A stretch of 64,000 bases of DNA from Herbihabitans rhizosphaerae (GCF_004216555.1 NZ_SGWQ01000003.1:544146-608145), one strand, 5' to 3'. Shown: positions 36,382-45,486, numbered from the stretch's first letter. Made by a program: numbers and translations. Notes: generated from the sequence alone by a model not told the origin.

Positions 36382-36955
36382 GCGCGGGCCACGCCTCCTC
36401 CGGCGAGTCGTCGGGCATCGGGCCGATCAGCTCGGCCAGCCTGGCGATTCTGCGCCGGCCGGTGATCCGCAGCCCTGGCCCGCCGGCGGCCGAACCGACC
36501 ATCCTGACCGTGATGCCGGCGCGGGTCAGCGCCTTGGCGAGCGGCTCGTGCGTGTCGGGCGCGCGGGCGTCCAGGCCGAGCAGATAGCCGGTGTCCAGCC
36601 AGCGCCCGGCGGCCAGCGCCCACAGCCGCAGCGTGGCGCCGTCGAGGCTGACGCCGGGCGGCACCGCCTTCACCGCACCGCGCGTCCACCTGGCCGCCAG
36701 CGACGCCAGATCGGACCGGAAAGCCGTGCGCACCAAGGTAAAACCCTCGTCCGTGGCGCCGAGCTGCACGTCGACGCCCCGCTCGGCACAGCCGGCCGCG
36801 ATGGCCCGCGCGCGCCACCGCTCCTCGACCACGACCGACAGCCGCGCGGACATGCCGGCGAAGCCCGCCATCTGGCCCTGGCCGCACAGCAGCCCGGCGA
36901 GGTCGTCCAGACCTGGCCGGTTCGCCTCGGCGGCGTAGAAGGACATCTGCCCCAC
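36368..36955 (-). CDS. Small protein with LAGLIDADG-like internal repeat
   Basis: 195 residues from GTG 36955 (ATG 36946 is an alternative). The sequence looks like two copies of a homing-endonuclease half-domain: DLAGLLCGQGQ near residue 18 and GYLLGLDARAP near 123. Each is followed by a helix and strands; the second is clear as AKALTRAGITVRM...LRITGRRRIARLAELIG. The catalytic acidic residues at the end of the LAGLIDADG helix are not conserved in the first copy (G-Q-G-Q), so nuclease activity is unlikely. The same fold has been recruited for DNA binding in WhiA. TAGTCT, 8 nt before the GTG, suggests a leaderless message. Confidence 0.55.
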   Translation of the reverse strand: MGQMSFYAAEANRPGLDDLAGLLCGQGQMAGFAGMSARLSVVVEERWRARAIAAGCAERGVDVQLGATDEGFTLVRTAFRSDLASLAARWTRGAVKAVPPGVSLDGATLRLWALAAGRWLDTGYLLGLDARAPDTHEPLAKALTRAGITVRMVGSAAGGPGLRITGRRRIARLAELIGPMPDDSPEEAWPALRTA

Positions 36956-36961
36956 GGATGA

Positions 36962-37474
36962 TCAGACTAGAACATCCGTTCGACTCGGCGCCAGTGGTAG
37001 CCGCCGCACATATCGCCACACCCGCGGCAGCACGATGGCCGCGCCTATCGCGGCGACACCAACGTAGGTGAGCACGTCGGTCAGGATGGCGACGAACTCG
37101 TACCCGTCGGTCGGCTCGCCACGCTCCAGGTCACCCACGACGTTCGCGACCACGACCGCGATCAGCGCGACGACGACCAGCGCCGGTCCCACCACCTTGC
37201 GCAGGAGCGTCACCGCGGCACCGGCGATCCCGACCAGATAGGCCACGAGCGTGGTGATCGTGGAGAAATCAAGCGGATTCGGGAGCAGGCTCTCCTGGTT
37301 CGCCGACCCGCTGAGCTCTTCGAGTTGCTTGGCGAACGCGAGTTGCTGGAAGTAGACGATGATCCAGATCAGCGTCATGATCGTCATCGTGGTGATCACC
37401 ACGGTGGCGACGACAATGGTGTAGACCCGGTCGGCCTGTCTCTCCACACGCCGCACCGGCTCGTGCTGTTGCAT
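36962..37474 (-). CDS. Four-helix membrane protein, unknown function
   Basis: 170 residues from ATG 37474 behind GGGGGAAGCC. The topology is: basic N-terminus, a helix (TIVVATVVITTMTIMTLIWIIVYF), a ~30-residue exposed loop, two helices (ITTLVAYLVGIAGAAVTLL and GPALVVVALIAVVVANVV), an acidic loop (GDLERGEPTDGYE), a fourth helix and a basic C-terminus. No family is recognised. It lies 7 nt before the start of the LAGLIDADG-like gene, so the two may be co-transcribed. Confidence 0.7.
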   Translation of the reverse strand: MQQHEPVRRVERQADRVYTIVVATVVITTMTIMTLIWIIVYFQQLAFAKQLEELSGSANQESLLPNPLDFSTITTLVAYLVGIAGAAVTLLRKVVGPALVVVALIAVVVANVVGDLERGEPTDGYEFVAILTDVLTYVGVAAIGAAIVLPRVWRYVRRLPLAPSRTDVLV

Positions 37475-37551
37475 GGCTTCCCCCGTCCTGTCGATGTGTG
37501 GCGAAGGTAGTCGCGGCCGGGCAGGCGCCAGATGGCGTTAGACCAGAACGA

Positions 37552-37584
37552 AAAGACCCGCCACGTCGTCAGTGGCGGGTCTTT
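37552..37584. terminator. Strong intrinsic terminator
   Basis: AAAGACCCGCCAC, a 7-nt loop, then its exact complement GTGGCGGGTCTTT. It sits 12 nt after the stop of the lipoprotein gene and upstream of the membrane-protein gene at 37474, and ends the minus-strand lipoprotein transcript. Confidence 0.9.
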
Positions 37585-37596
37585 CGGGTTGAACGC

Positions 37597-38208
37597 TCAG
37601 GAACCGGGGATGCCGAGAACCTGGCCGAACTCCTTGGCCGTCGCCTTCATTTTCTGGCAGCCGGGTGCCTTCTCCTGCGCCGACTTCAACTCCGGGTCGT
37701 TCTCCAGGCCCTTGGTCTTCTCGCGCAGGCCCTGGGTGTCGGCCGCGCCGCCGCCGGCGTCGATGCTCTCGATCTTCTGGGTGAACTGCGGGTCCTTGGG
37801 GTCCAGCGCCATCACCTGGCGCCGCTGGTCGGCCAGCGCCGGCAGCGACTTGTCGTAGATCTCGATCAAGCCCTTGTGCAGTTCGGCGGCGGCCGGGTTG
37901 CTCGGCGTGCCGGACTTCTCCATGTCCTCCTTGGACTTCTTGATCGCCGGCTCCACCGTGTCGAGCAGCTTCAACGCGGCCTGCTTCTGCGTCTCCGGCG
38001 CCGCGTCCGGGTTGTCCTTGGCCGTCTTCAGCACGTCCAGCATGCCGCGCAGCGAGCCGTCGATGCCGCCACACACAGCGCCGACCCAGATCACCGGGTC
38101 GGCCGGCTTGGCGGCGGCCTGGCCGCCGTTGTCGCCGGAGTCGCCGCACGCGGCAAGCGAAAGGGTGAGGCCGGCGAGCACGCTCGCGGCCACGAGGCGA
38201 CGCGTCAT
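37597..38208 (-). CDS. Lipoprotein, unknown function
   Basis: 203 residues from ATG 38208, with GGAG 6 nt upstream; ATG 38220 is less well placed. A lipoprotein signal (RRLVAASVLAGLTLSLAAC) puts the lipidated Cys at residue 21. The mature part is a Gly/Asn linker followed by helices rich in Lys, Asp and Ala (LDTVEPAIKKSKEDMEKSG, LHKGLIEIYDKSLPALADQRRQ). Two further cysteines (GAVCGG, PGCQKM) may pair. The look is that of a small helical cell-wall lipoprotein. It is flanked by two strong terminators and therefore a single-gene unit. Confidence 0.8.
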   Translation of the reverse strand: MTRRLVAASVLAGLTLSLAACGDSGDNGGQAAAKPADPVIWVGAVCGGIDGSLRGMLDVLKTAKDNPDAAPETQKQAALKLLDTVEPAIKKSKEDMEKSGTPSNPAAAELHKGLIEIYDKSLPALADQRRQVMALDPKDPQFTQKIESIDAGGGAADTQGLREKTKGLENDPELKSAQEKAPGCQKMKATAKEFGQVLGIPGS

Positions 38209-38308
38209 GAGGTTCTCCATGGTGTTCGGGTGACCAAGGAGCGCAACACTATTCCTGCCCGAAACGCTGGTGAATCCGACCCCTGTAACGAAAACCGTTG
38301 CGGCACAA

Positions 38309-38347
38309 CGAATCGGGCCCGCCACGGAGTGTGGCGGGCCCGATTCG
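38309..38347. terminator. Strong intrinsic terminator of hppA
   Basis: A 17-bp perfect stem (CGAATCGGGCCCGCCAC and its complement) with loop GGAGT, 14 nt after the hppA stop and upstream of the lipoprotein gene. Confidence 0.9.
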
Positions 38348-38361
38348 TGGAAAAGCGTGCG

Positions 38362-40704
38362 TCAGACGCCGTTGCTGACCTTCTCCGCCGGGTTGTCCGC
38401 GATCGCGGTACCGCGACGCTTGGACACCACGACGGCGCCGATGATCAGCAGCGTGGCGATCACCGCGATGGTGATCCGCATGCCGGCCGACTCGCCGTCG
38501 CCCACCGAGAAGCCCACCACGGCCGGCGCGATCAGCAGCGAGACCAGGTTCATCACCTTGATCAGCGGGTTGATCGCCGGGCCGGCGGTGTCCTTGAACG
38601 GGTCGCCGACCGTGTCGCCGATGACCGTCGCGGCGTGCGCCTCGGAACCCTTGCCACCGTGGTGGCCGTCCTCGACCAGCTTCTTCGCGTTGTCCCAGGC
38701 ACCACCGGAGTTGGCCAGGAACACCGCCATCAGCGTGCCGGTCGCGATCGCTCCGGCCAGGAAACCGGCCAGCGGGCCGACGCCGAGTCCGAAGCCGACC
38801 GCGATCGGCGCCAGCACGGCGAGCAGACCAGGTGTGGCCAGTTCCCGCAGCGAGTCGCGGGTGCAGATGTCCACGACGCGCCCGTACTCGGGCCGGACGG
38901 TGCCGTCCATGATCCCCGGGTTGTCGTGGAACTGGCGACGCACCTCGAACACCACGGCACCCGCGGCACGGGACACCGCGTTCACCGCGAGTCCGGAGAA
39001 CATGAACACGACCGCGGCACCGATCACGATGCCGACCAGCGTGTTCGGGCTGAACACCAGCGCGGCGAACGAGGTCTCCTCGCCGTTGCCCGAGAACACC
39101 AGGTTCCCGAGCCGCTGTGCCTGCTCGGCGGTGAACTCGCCCGCGTCCACGAGTGCTGCCTTGATCGCGTCGATGTACGAGCCGAACAGCGCGGTCGCGG
39201 CGAGCACCGCGGTCGCGATCGCGATGCCCTTGGTGATCGCCTTGGTGGTGTTGCCGACGGCGTCCAGGTCGGTGAGGATCTTGGCGCCCTCCTCGTCCAC
39301 CTCGCCGGACATCTCCGCGATGCCCTGCGCGTTGTCGCTCACCGGGCCGAAGGTGTCCATCGCCACGATCACGCCGACCGTGGTCAGCAGGCCGCAGCCG
39401 GCCAGCGCGATGGCGAACAGCGCCACCACGATCGAGCCGGACAGCAGGAACGCGCCGTACACCGCGGCACCGATCACGAGTGCGGTGTACACCGCCGACT
39501 CGAAGCCGACCGAGATGCCGGACAGGATCACGGTGGCCGCGCCGGTCTGCGAGCTCTTGCCGACGTCCTTGACCGGCTTGTGGTCGGTGCCGGTGAAGTA
39601 GCCGGTGAGCCAGAGGATCACGCCGGCCAGCACGATGCCGATGATCACCGCGATGGCCGCGATCAGGGCCGGGCTGCCGGTCTCGGCGCTCACCGTCGAG
39701 CCGACCAACTCGGAGAACTTCGTCGGCAGGAACACGAACGCCGCGATCGTGCACAGCACCGCGGAGATCAGCGCCGAGATGTAGAACGAGCGGTTGATCG
39801 CCGCCAGGCCACTCTCGCCCGGCTTCACCTTGGTGACGTACACGCCGATCATCGCGGTGATCACGCCGATGGCCGGAACGATCAGCGGGAACAGCAGACC
39901 GTCGCCGCCGAACGCGGCGCTGCCCAGGATCAGCGCGGCGACCAGGGTCACCGCGTAGGACTCGAACAGGTCGGCCGCCATGCCGGCGCAGTCACCGACG
40001 TTGTCGCCCACGTTGTCGGCGATCGTCGCGGCGTTGCGCGGGTCGTCCTCGGGGATGTTCTGCTCGACCTTGCCCACCAGGTCCGCGCCGACGTCGGCGG
40101 CCTTGGTGAAGATGCCGCCGCCGACACGCATGAACATCGCGATCAGCGCGGCGCCGAAGCCGAAGCCCTCGAGCACCTTGGGTGCGTGGCCGGCGTAGAC
40201 CAGCACGACGATCGCCGCGCCGAACAGGCCGAGGCCGACCGTCGCCATGCCGACCGCGCCGCCCGTGCGGAACGCCACCCGCATCGCCTTCTCGCGGCCG
40301 TTGTCCTCGGTGGAGGCGGCCGCGACGCGCAGGTTCGCCTGTGTCGAAAGCCACATTCCGAGATAGCCGATGGAGAACGAGAACCCGGCGCCCACCACGA
40401 AGAAGATGGATCGTCCGATGAGTTCGCCTGGCCCACTCGCCGGTAGCGCGAACAGCAGCAGGAACACCACTGTGCCGAAAATCAACAGCGTGTTCCGCTG
40501 CCGCTTGAGGTATGCCGCCGCGCCTTCCTGAACCGCCTTGGCGATGTCCTGCATCTTCGGGGTGCCCTGGCCGGCGGCCAGCACCTCCTTGATCAGGACA
40601 TACCCGACGGCAAGAGCCGCGAGGGCAACCACGGCGACCACGACGACAATGCCGCGATCGCCGCCGGAGAGCTCGAGGGCCCCCGGTAGGAACTGCCCGG
40701 ACAT
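38362..40704 (-). CDS. hppA: Membrane-bound proton-pumping pyrophosphatase
   Basis: 780-residue integral membrane enzyme with about 16 helices that couples PPi hydrolysis to proton export. The catalytic loop GGGIFTKAADVGADLVGKVE is intact, as are the acidic motif DNVGDNVGDCAGMAAD and a second such block (ATVIGDTVGDPFKDTAGP). The diagnostic site reads VGNTTKAITKG. Lys at this position (Ala in K+-dependent enzymes) indicates the K+-independent H+-PPase class. ATG 40704 follows AGGAGG. With the soluble Ppa nearby the cell has two routes for PPi disposal, one conserving energy. Confidence 0.97.
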   Translation of the reverse strand: MSGQFLPGALELSGGDRGIVVVVAVVALAALAVGYVLIKEVLAAGQGTPKMQDIAKAVQEGAAAYLKRQRNTLLIFGTVVFLLLFALPASGPGELIGRSIFFVVGAGFSFSIGYLGMWLSTQANLRVAAASTEDNGREKAMRVAFRTGGAVGMATVGLGLFGAAIVVLVYAGHAPKVLEGFGFGAALIAMFMRVGGGIFTKAADVGADLVGKVEQNIPEDDPRNAATIADNVGDNVGDCAGMAADLFESYAVTLVAALILGSAAFGGDGLLFPLIVPAIGVITAMIGVYVTKVKPGESGLAAINRSFYISALISAVLCTIAAFVFLPTKFSELVGSTVSAETGSPALIAAIAVIIGIVLAGVILWLTGYFTGTDHKPVKDVGKSSQTGAATVILSGISVGFESAVYTALVIGAAVYGAFLLSGSIVVALFAIALAGCGLLTTVGVIVAMDTFGPVSDNAQGIAEMSGEVDEEGAKILTDLDAVGNTTKAITKGIAIATAVLAATALFGSYIDAIKAALVDAGEFTAEQAQRLGNLVFSGNGEETSFAALVFSPNTLVGIVIGAAVVFMFSGLAVNAVSRAAGAVVFEVRRQFHDNPGIMDGTVRPEYGRVVDICTRDSLRELATPGLLAVLAPIAVGFGLGVGPLAGFLAGAIATGTLMAVFLANSGGAWDNAKKLVEDGHHGGKGSEAHAATVIGDTVGDPFKDTAGPAINPLIKVMNLVSLLIAPAVVGFSVGDGESAGMRITIAVIATLLIIGAVVVSKRRGTAIADNPAEKVSNGV

Positions 40705-40866
40705 CCGTCCTCCTGTGACATCTGCCGATTACAATTGCCAGCGACCGGACGATTTCGCGTCGGCCCCGACGGAACGTAAGCGCCACCACAATCGATGGCT
40801 GCCGGCGGAGTCTATTGGTAGGCGAAATCGGCTCAGCGGGGCGTCCCATTTCGTGCACGGTCGGTG

Positions 40867-43248
40867 ATGCGTGTCGGACACCTGTGCGAAGCTCGCGGCG
40901 TGGTTGTGCGGCAGGAAACCGAGCGCGGGCGACGGCTGCTCCAGCGGATCCTCGCGGGCGTTCCGAAGGGCGAGAACCCGCTCACCCATGTCGCGGATCT
41001 GGCCGAGCGCGCGCCGGTGTTCACCGACTGGCCGTCGTGGGCCGGCACCGAGGTCGTGTCGGCTTTTCGGGCCTGCGGGGTGGACCGGCCGTGGACGCAC
41101 CAGACGGCCGCCGCCGAGGCCGCGCGATCCGGCCGGCACGTGGTCGTGGCCACCGGCACGGCGTCCGGAAAGTCGCTGGCCTACCAGCTTCCGGTGCTCG
41201 CCGCGCTGGCCGAGGACCGGCGCGCCACCGCGTTGTACCTCGCGCCGACCAAGGCACTCGGCGCTGATCAGTTACGCGCGGTGCGCGAGCTCGGGCTGGA
41301 CGGCGTGCGGCCGGCGAGCTTCGACGGCGACACTCCGCTGGCCGCGCGGGACTGGGTGCGCGCGCACGCCCGCTGGGTGTTCACCAACCCGGACATGCTG
41401 CACCGCGGTGTGCTGCCGGCGCACGCGCGCTGGGCGCAGTTCTTCCGGCGGCTGCGGTACGTGGTGATCGACGAGTGCCACGCCTATCGGGGCGTGTTCG
41501 GCTCGCACGTCGCCGGGTTGCTGCGCCGGCTGCGGCGGGTGGCCCTGCGCTACGGCGCGGACCCGGTGTTCGTGCTCGCCTCGGCCACGGTGTCCGATCC
41601 GGGCGCCTCGGCCTCCCGACTGTCCGGTGTGGACTGTGTGGCCGTCACCGAGGACGGCTCGCCGCGTGGCGCGCGGACGGTCGCGCTGTGGGAACCGCCG
41701 CTGCTGGAGGAGATCACCGGGGAGAATGGCTCGCCGGTGCGCCGGTCGGCGGGTGCGGAGACCTCGCGGATCCTGACCGACCTGGTGATCGAGGGCGCGC
41801 GGACGCTGGCGTTCGTGCGCTCCCGGCACGGCGCCGAGCTGACCGCGTTGAGCGCCCGCCGTGCACTGTCCACTGTGGACTCCTCGCTGGCCGGGCGGGT
41901 CGCGGCGTACCGGGCCGGGTTCCTGCCGGAGGAGCGGCGGGCGCTGGAGTCCGCGCTGGCCTCCGGCGAGTTGCTCGGGGTGGCCAGCACGAACGCGCTG
42001 GAGCTGGGCGTGGACATCGCCGGCCTGGACGCGGTGGTGGTCGCCGGGTACCCGGGCACGCTGGCGTCGTTCTGGCAGCAGGCCGGGCGGGCCGGTCGTG
42101 CGGGCGACGGCGCGCTGGTGGTGTTCGTGGCGCGCGACGATCCGCTGGACACCTACCTGGTGCACCATCCGGCGGCGATGCTGGACCGGCCGATCGAGGC
42201 GACCGTGCTGGACCCGGCCAACCCGTACGTGCTCGGGCCACAGTTGGCGTGCGCCGCCGCGGAGCTGCCGCTGACCGAGGAGTGCTTGGCCGCGTTCGGC
42301 GGCGAGCGGGCGCGGGCGGTGCTGGACGATCTGGTGGCCGACGGTGTGCTGCGCCGGCGCAGCCGGGGTTGGTACTGGACCTCGCACCAGCGACCGCACC
42401 CGGAGGTGGACATTCGTGGGCACGGCGGTGAGCAGATCGTCGTGGTGGAGGCGGACTCGGCGCGGATGCTCGGCACGGTTGATCCGGGCGCGGCGTGTGC
42501 TTCGGTGCACCCGGGCGCGGTGTACCTGCACCAGGGAACGTCGTACGTGGTGGACGATCTGGACTTCGAGAGCGGCATGGCGCTGGTGCACGCGGAGGAT
42601 CCGGAGTGGAGCACCTCACCGCGCGACGTCGTGGACATCGCCGTTCTGTCCACTGTGGAGCGTCAGCGGTTCCCGCACGGCGAGGGCGGCGAGCTGACCG
42701 TGTGCCTCGGCGAGGTGGCGGTGACCTCACAGGTGGTCGGCTATCTGCGGCGGTTGCCGTCCGGTGAGGTGCTCGACCAGGTGCCGCTGGACCTGCCGGA
42801 GCAGACGCTCCAGACGCGTGCGGTCTGGTACACGCTGGACGACGGGTTGCTGGCGGCGGCCGGCGTGCCGCGCGGGCGGGTGCCGGGTGCGCTGCACGCC
42901 GCCGAGCACGCGGCGATCGGGTTGCTGCCGCTGTTCGCGACGTGTGATCGCTGGGACATCGGGGGCGTGTCGACGGCGATGCACCCGGACACCGGCGAGG
43001 CCACGGTGTTCGTGCACGACGGCCACCCGGGCGGCGCGGGCTTCGCCGACCGAGGGCACGCGGCCCTGCTGCGCTGGCTGCTGGCCACGCGGGACGCGAT
43101 CGCCGCCTGCGAGTGCCCGGCCGGCTGCCCGTCGTGCGTGCAATCTCCCAAGTGCGGCAACGGAAACGAGCCGCTCGACAAGGACGGTGCCGTCGCCGTT
43201 CTCACTGTGGTCGTGGACTGCCTCCGCGCCACCGAAGTCGCCGCCTGA
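40867..43248 (+). CDS. DEAD/DEAH-box helicase with DUF1998 zinc domain (MrfA/YprA type)
   Basis: 793-residue superfamily 2 DNA helicase. Motif I is ATGTASGKS, motif II DECH, motif III SATVSDP, motif V STNALELGVDIAGLD and motif VI QQAGRAGRAG. The C-terminal DUF1998 region carries the four-cysteine site CECPAGCPSCVQSPKCGNGN. B. subtilis MrfA, of the same family, repairs mitomycin C damage without UvrA. The position matches Rv3649 of M. tuberculosis. The ATG at 40867 (GTG 40864 before it) lacks a good ribosome-binding site, so the true start could be further in. Confidence 0.92.
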   Translation: MRVGHLCEARGVVVRQETERGRRLLQRILAGVPKGENPLTHVADLAERAPVFTDWPSWAGTEVVSAFRACGVDRPWTHQTAAAEAARSGRHVVVATGTASGKSLAYQLPVLAALAEDRRATALYLAPTKALGADQLRAVRELGLDGVRPASFDGDTPLAARDWVRAHARWVFTNPDMLHRGVLPAHARWAQFFRRLRYVVIDECHAYRGVFGSHVAGLLRRLRRVALRYGADPVFVLASATVSDPGASASRLSGVDCVAVTEDGSPRGARTVALWEPPLLEEITGENGSPVRRSAGAETSRILTDLVIEGARTLAFVRSRHGAELTALSARRALSTVDSSLAGRVAAYRAGFLPEERRALESALASGELLGVASTNALELGVDIAGLDAVVVAGYPGTLASFWQQAGRAGRAGDGALVVFVARDDPLDTYLVHHPAAMLDRPIEATVLDPANPYVLGPQLACAAAELPLTEECLAAFGGERARAVLDDLVADGVLRRRSRGWYWTSHQRPHPEVDIRGHGGEQIVVVEADSARMLGTVDPGAACASVHPGAVYLHQGTSYVVDDLDFESGMALVHAEDPEWSTSPRDVVDIAVLSTVERQRFPHGEGGELTVCLGEVAVTSQVVGYLRRLPSGEVLDQVPLDLPEQTLQTRAVWYTLDDGLLAAAGVPRGRVPGALHAAEHAAIGLLPLFATCDRWDIGGVSTAMHPDTGEATVFVHDGHPGGAGFADRGHAALLRWLLATRDAIAACECPAGCPSCVQSPKCGNGNEPLDKDGAVAVLTVVVDCLRATEVAA

Positions 43249-43262
43249 CGCTCCGGACATGT

Positions 43263-43302
43263 GCGCGCCCGAGGAACCGCGGGTGTGGTTCCTCGGGCGC
43301 GC
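43263..43302 (+). terminator. Intrinsic terminator of the helicase gene
   Basis: A 16-bp perfect stem, GCGCGCCCGAGGAACC with its complement, and an 8-nt loop GCGGGTGT, 14 nt after the stop codon. Confidence 0.85.
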
Positions 43303-43621
43303 TGGTCGGTCGAACCGCGGCGTGCTGCGACCGCGGCCTGTCTGGTCGGTCTTCAGGAACCACCAGAACCACGACATGAATCGGGAGGAGGGCGTCGGGG
43401 TCCTCGTGGCCATCCCGGGGCAAGGGCTGGCCGACCTCTCTGGGTGACGGGTCAGCCGCGGGAGCCTTCGCGCCGCAATGAGGACCGGTCGGGTGACCGG
43501 TGTGCGGGCGCGCGAACGACGGTTCGACCGATGCCCACCACGCGACCTTCACGTTCGCGGGGCATGCGACGAGTCGCGGTGGCGGGCAAATCTCTGTGCA
43601 GTTGTGGATCGTGCGTTCCGG
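43303..43621. other. Intergenic region after the helicase terminator, no gene seen
   Basis: Between the helicase terminator and the 3' end of the primase-like gene. In M. tuberculosis other small genes lie near this point. No frame here has a start signal or recognisable product, and no further strong hairpin was noted. Confidence 0.5.
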
Positions 43622-44230
43622 TCAGGCGACCAGCTCGGCCTCGATGGCGGTGCAGGTCAGCGCGTCGATCATGGCGTCCTGGACCAGGTTCGGGTCGCCC
43701 ATCCGCCAGCCGCACACCTCGGGCTTGACCCGCCAGTGCACGACACCGTGCAGGTACGGGCTCGGCGGCAGCGAGATCCAGCTTCCGGTGCCGTGCAGCG
43801 TCGCCAGGTCGGCGAGCTCGGAGCGCAGCGCCGTGCCCGGCTCGACCAGGAACAGCCAGCGGCCGTCCGGAGTCGCGATGATCGGCGTCGGAACGCCGAC
43901 GGCGCGCAGTGCCGCGGCGGCACCCCGGCCCAGGTCGGCGTCGACCTCGATCGCGTCGAGCACGACGCCGGTGGCGAGCAGCAGGTTGTACGGCTGGCCG
44001 GACCACCACTCGGCGACGTGATCAGCCGCGGAGCCGGCGCTGGTCTGCCAGTCGTCGTGGATGGGGCGCGGGCCATCGGATTCGGCGCCCTGCCGGCCCG
44101 TCCACTCGGACCCGGTCGGGAAGGTTCCCGGCATAACCGGCCACCCACGGGACGCCAGTCCGACCGCCTCAGCTCGCAGCTCGCAGCGGAAGGCGCTACG
44201 CCACCCGTCCGACCAATCGGTTTCCAACAT
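43622..44230 (-). CDS. Stand-alone primase-polymerase (Prim-Pol) N-terminal-like protein
   Basis: 202 residues from ATG 44230, with AAGGAGG 11 nt upstream. The sequence follows the bifunctional DNA primase/polymerase N-terminal family: RAEAVGLASRGWPVMPGTFP, EWWSGQPYNLLLATG, then the metal-site strand VVLDAIEVDADLG, TPIIATPDGRWLFLV and a C-terminal histidine-containing strand (YLHGVVHWRVKPE). The first acidic residue of the usual DxD reads Glu, and no helicase domain follows. Such short actinobacterial paralogues are common and may not be active primases. Confidence 0.72.
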   Translation of the reverse strand: MLETDWSDGWRSAFRCELRAEAVGLASRGWPVMPGTFPTGSEWTGRQGAESDGPRPIHDDWQTSAGSAADHVAEWWSGQPYNLLLATGVVLDAIEVDADLGRGAAAALRAVGVPTPIIATPDGRWLFLVEPGTALRSELADLATLHGTGSWISLPPSPYLHGVVHWRVKPEVCGWRMGDPNLVQDAMIDALTCTAIEAELVA

Positions 44231-44429
44231 GTCTCTCAGTGCCTCCTTGGACACTTGCCTTGGTGTTCTGCATCTCACTTTCGGTCATCTCCGAGCGATA
44301 CGTAACTTGCAGTCGACAACCGGTAGCTGCCGCACGACGAACGCCTGCGCGGCGGTGAGGCGGGCCGAATTCGATCACCCGGTCGTCGTGCGGATCGGGT
44401 GTGCGGCCCTGGCACGCACCCTGACTCGA

Positions 44430-44831
44430 TCACCGTCGTGCCCGCTCATCCTGGGTATCGGCACCGGATTCCGGAGCCGGGCCGGCACGCGCGCGGGCGT
44501 GTGCCGCGCCGAAACCGGCGAGCAGCGGAGGCGGCTCGGCGGTGACCTCGATTCGCGCGTCGCGGCCGTGCAACCTGCAGATTGTGAGCTGAGCGCGCAT
44601 GTTGTCGGTCACCCAGCGCGCTCGTTCACAGGCCCGTGTCTCGCCCGTGCCGGCGTGCGCGGCGGCGGCCAGCGCGGCCAGGTCGGCCGCCGCGACGGCA
44701 CGGTGGCGGGCCACCGCGGCACCGCCGACAGCGATCATCAACGCCAGCACGCCGACAATCGCGGCGATCGCCGCGGCGGTCCAGATCGTGGCGCTGCCAC
44801 GGTCGGCCGTCGTGCCGGAACGGCCGCTCAT
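44430..44831 (-). CDS. TadE/TadG-like pseudopilin (Rv3654c type)
   Basis: 133 residues from ATG 44831, overlapping tadE by 4 nt. After a short polar start (GRSGTTADRGSATIW) comes one hydrophobic helix (TAAAIAAIVGVLALMIAVGGAAVA), then a helix and a beta region with two cysteines. The DRGSAT-W segment before the helix is the usual signature of the helicase/secretion-neighbourhood TadE-like family. It is the last gene of the tad operon and probably a minor component of the pilus or secretion assembly. Confidence 0.8.
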   Translation of the reverse strand: MSGRSGTTADRGSATIWTAAAIAAIVGVLALMIAVGGAAVARHRAVAAADLAALAAAAHAGTGETRACERARWVTDNMRAQLTICRLHGRDARIEVTAEPPPLLAGFGAAHARARAGPAPESGADTQDERARR

Positions 44832-45202
44832 CGCGCACCATCCCCCGCAGCGGTGACCCCGGGTTCGGCCACCGCGAACGCCTCGGCGCTCACCCGCACG
44901 CCGGGCAGCAAACCGGTGACCGGTTCGGCCGCGACGTGCACGCGGATGCGGTCGCCGTCCCAGCGAACGTCCAGGCTGGCTCCGCCCGGCGCGATCGCGT
45001 CGACCGCCTCCCGTGCCTTCTCGGCTTCGCCCCGAGCGACCAGTCGTGCCGCCTCGCGCGCCGCGTCGGTGCATCGAAGCTGGTCCGACACCGCCACGAT
45101 CCCGGCGAGCGCCATGGCCAGCACGACGACGAACGCCGCGAGCGCCAGCGCCGCCTCGACCGTGACCGCACCCCGGTCGGCGGCACGACTGGCCGTGGGC
45201 AT
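44828..45202 (-). CDS. tadE: TadE-like minor pilin
   Basis: 124 residues from ATG 45202, overlapping the pilin stop by one base (TGATG). The N-terminus DRGAVTVEAALALAAFVVVLAMALAG is the TadE signature, with Glu at +5 of the hydrophobic stretch. A helical region (QLRCTDAAREAARLVARGE) and beta strands follow. TadE proteins are pseudopilins of tight-adherence (Flp) pili. It is translationally coupled to both neighbours. Confidence 0.88.
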   Translation of the reverse strand: MPTASRAADRGAVTVEAALALAAFVVVLAMALAGIVAVSDQLRCTDAAREAARLVARGEAEKAREAVDAIAPGGASLDVRWDGDRIRVHVAAEPVTGLLPGVRVSAEAFAVAEPGVTAAGDGAR

Positions 45203-45414
45203 CAGAAGCTGACCGACAGCGCGCGCTCGACCAGATCGGTCAGCGCGCCGACCACCGAATCGCCGGAGACCACGGTGTACAGCAATGCTCCGAACGCGGC
45301 GGCGGCGATAGTCCCGATGGCGTACTCCGCCGTGGACATACCGTCGTCGGAGGGTGTTCCGACACGTCGTCGCCACGTGGTGATCGGGCGGACGAAACGC
45401 AGAGCCGGTGACAT
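45202..45414 (-). CDS. Flp-type pilin (DUF4244)
   Basis: 70 residues from ATG 45414, with AAGGAG 6 nt upstream. A class III leader ends in DDG, with probable cleavage before MSTAEYAIGTIAAAAFGALLYTVV, which carries the Glu-Tyr pair at +5/+6 typical of Flp pilins. A short amphipathic tail (VGALTDLVERALSVSF) completes the subunit. It is likely the major pilin. No prepilin peptidase gene is in the window, so processing needs an enzyme encoded elsewhere. Confidence 0.85.
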   Translation of the reverse strand: MSPALRFVRPITTWRRRVGTPSDDGMSTAEYAIGTIAAAAFGALLYTVVSGDSVVGALTDLVERALSVSF

Positions 45415-45486
45415 GGCTTGCTCCTTTCTCGCGCCAGTGCGGCGCTTTCGGGGTTCTCGATTTCCTGGACAGTCCACTGTGGACAG

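Noticed and set aside
37498-40446. 982-codon open frame on the + strand opposite hppA
   Set aside because: It is the antisense of the hppA gene in high-GC DNA; the product is His/Arg/Gln-rich with no family, and hppA on the minus strand is unambiguous.
40705-40866. Riboswitch or long leader between hppA and the helicase
   Set aside because: Only ~160 bp of divergent spacer with no conserved structural motif.
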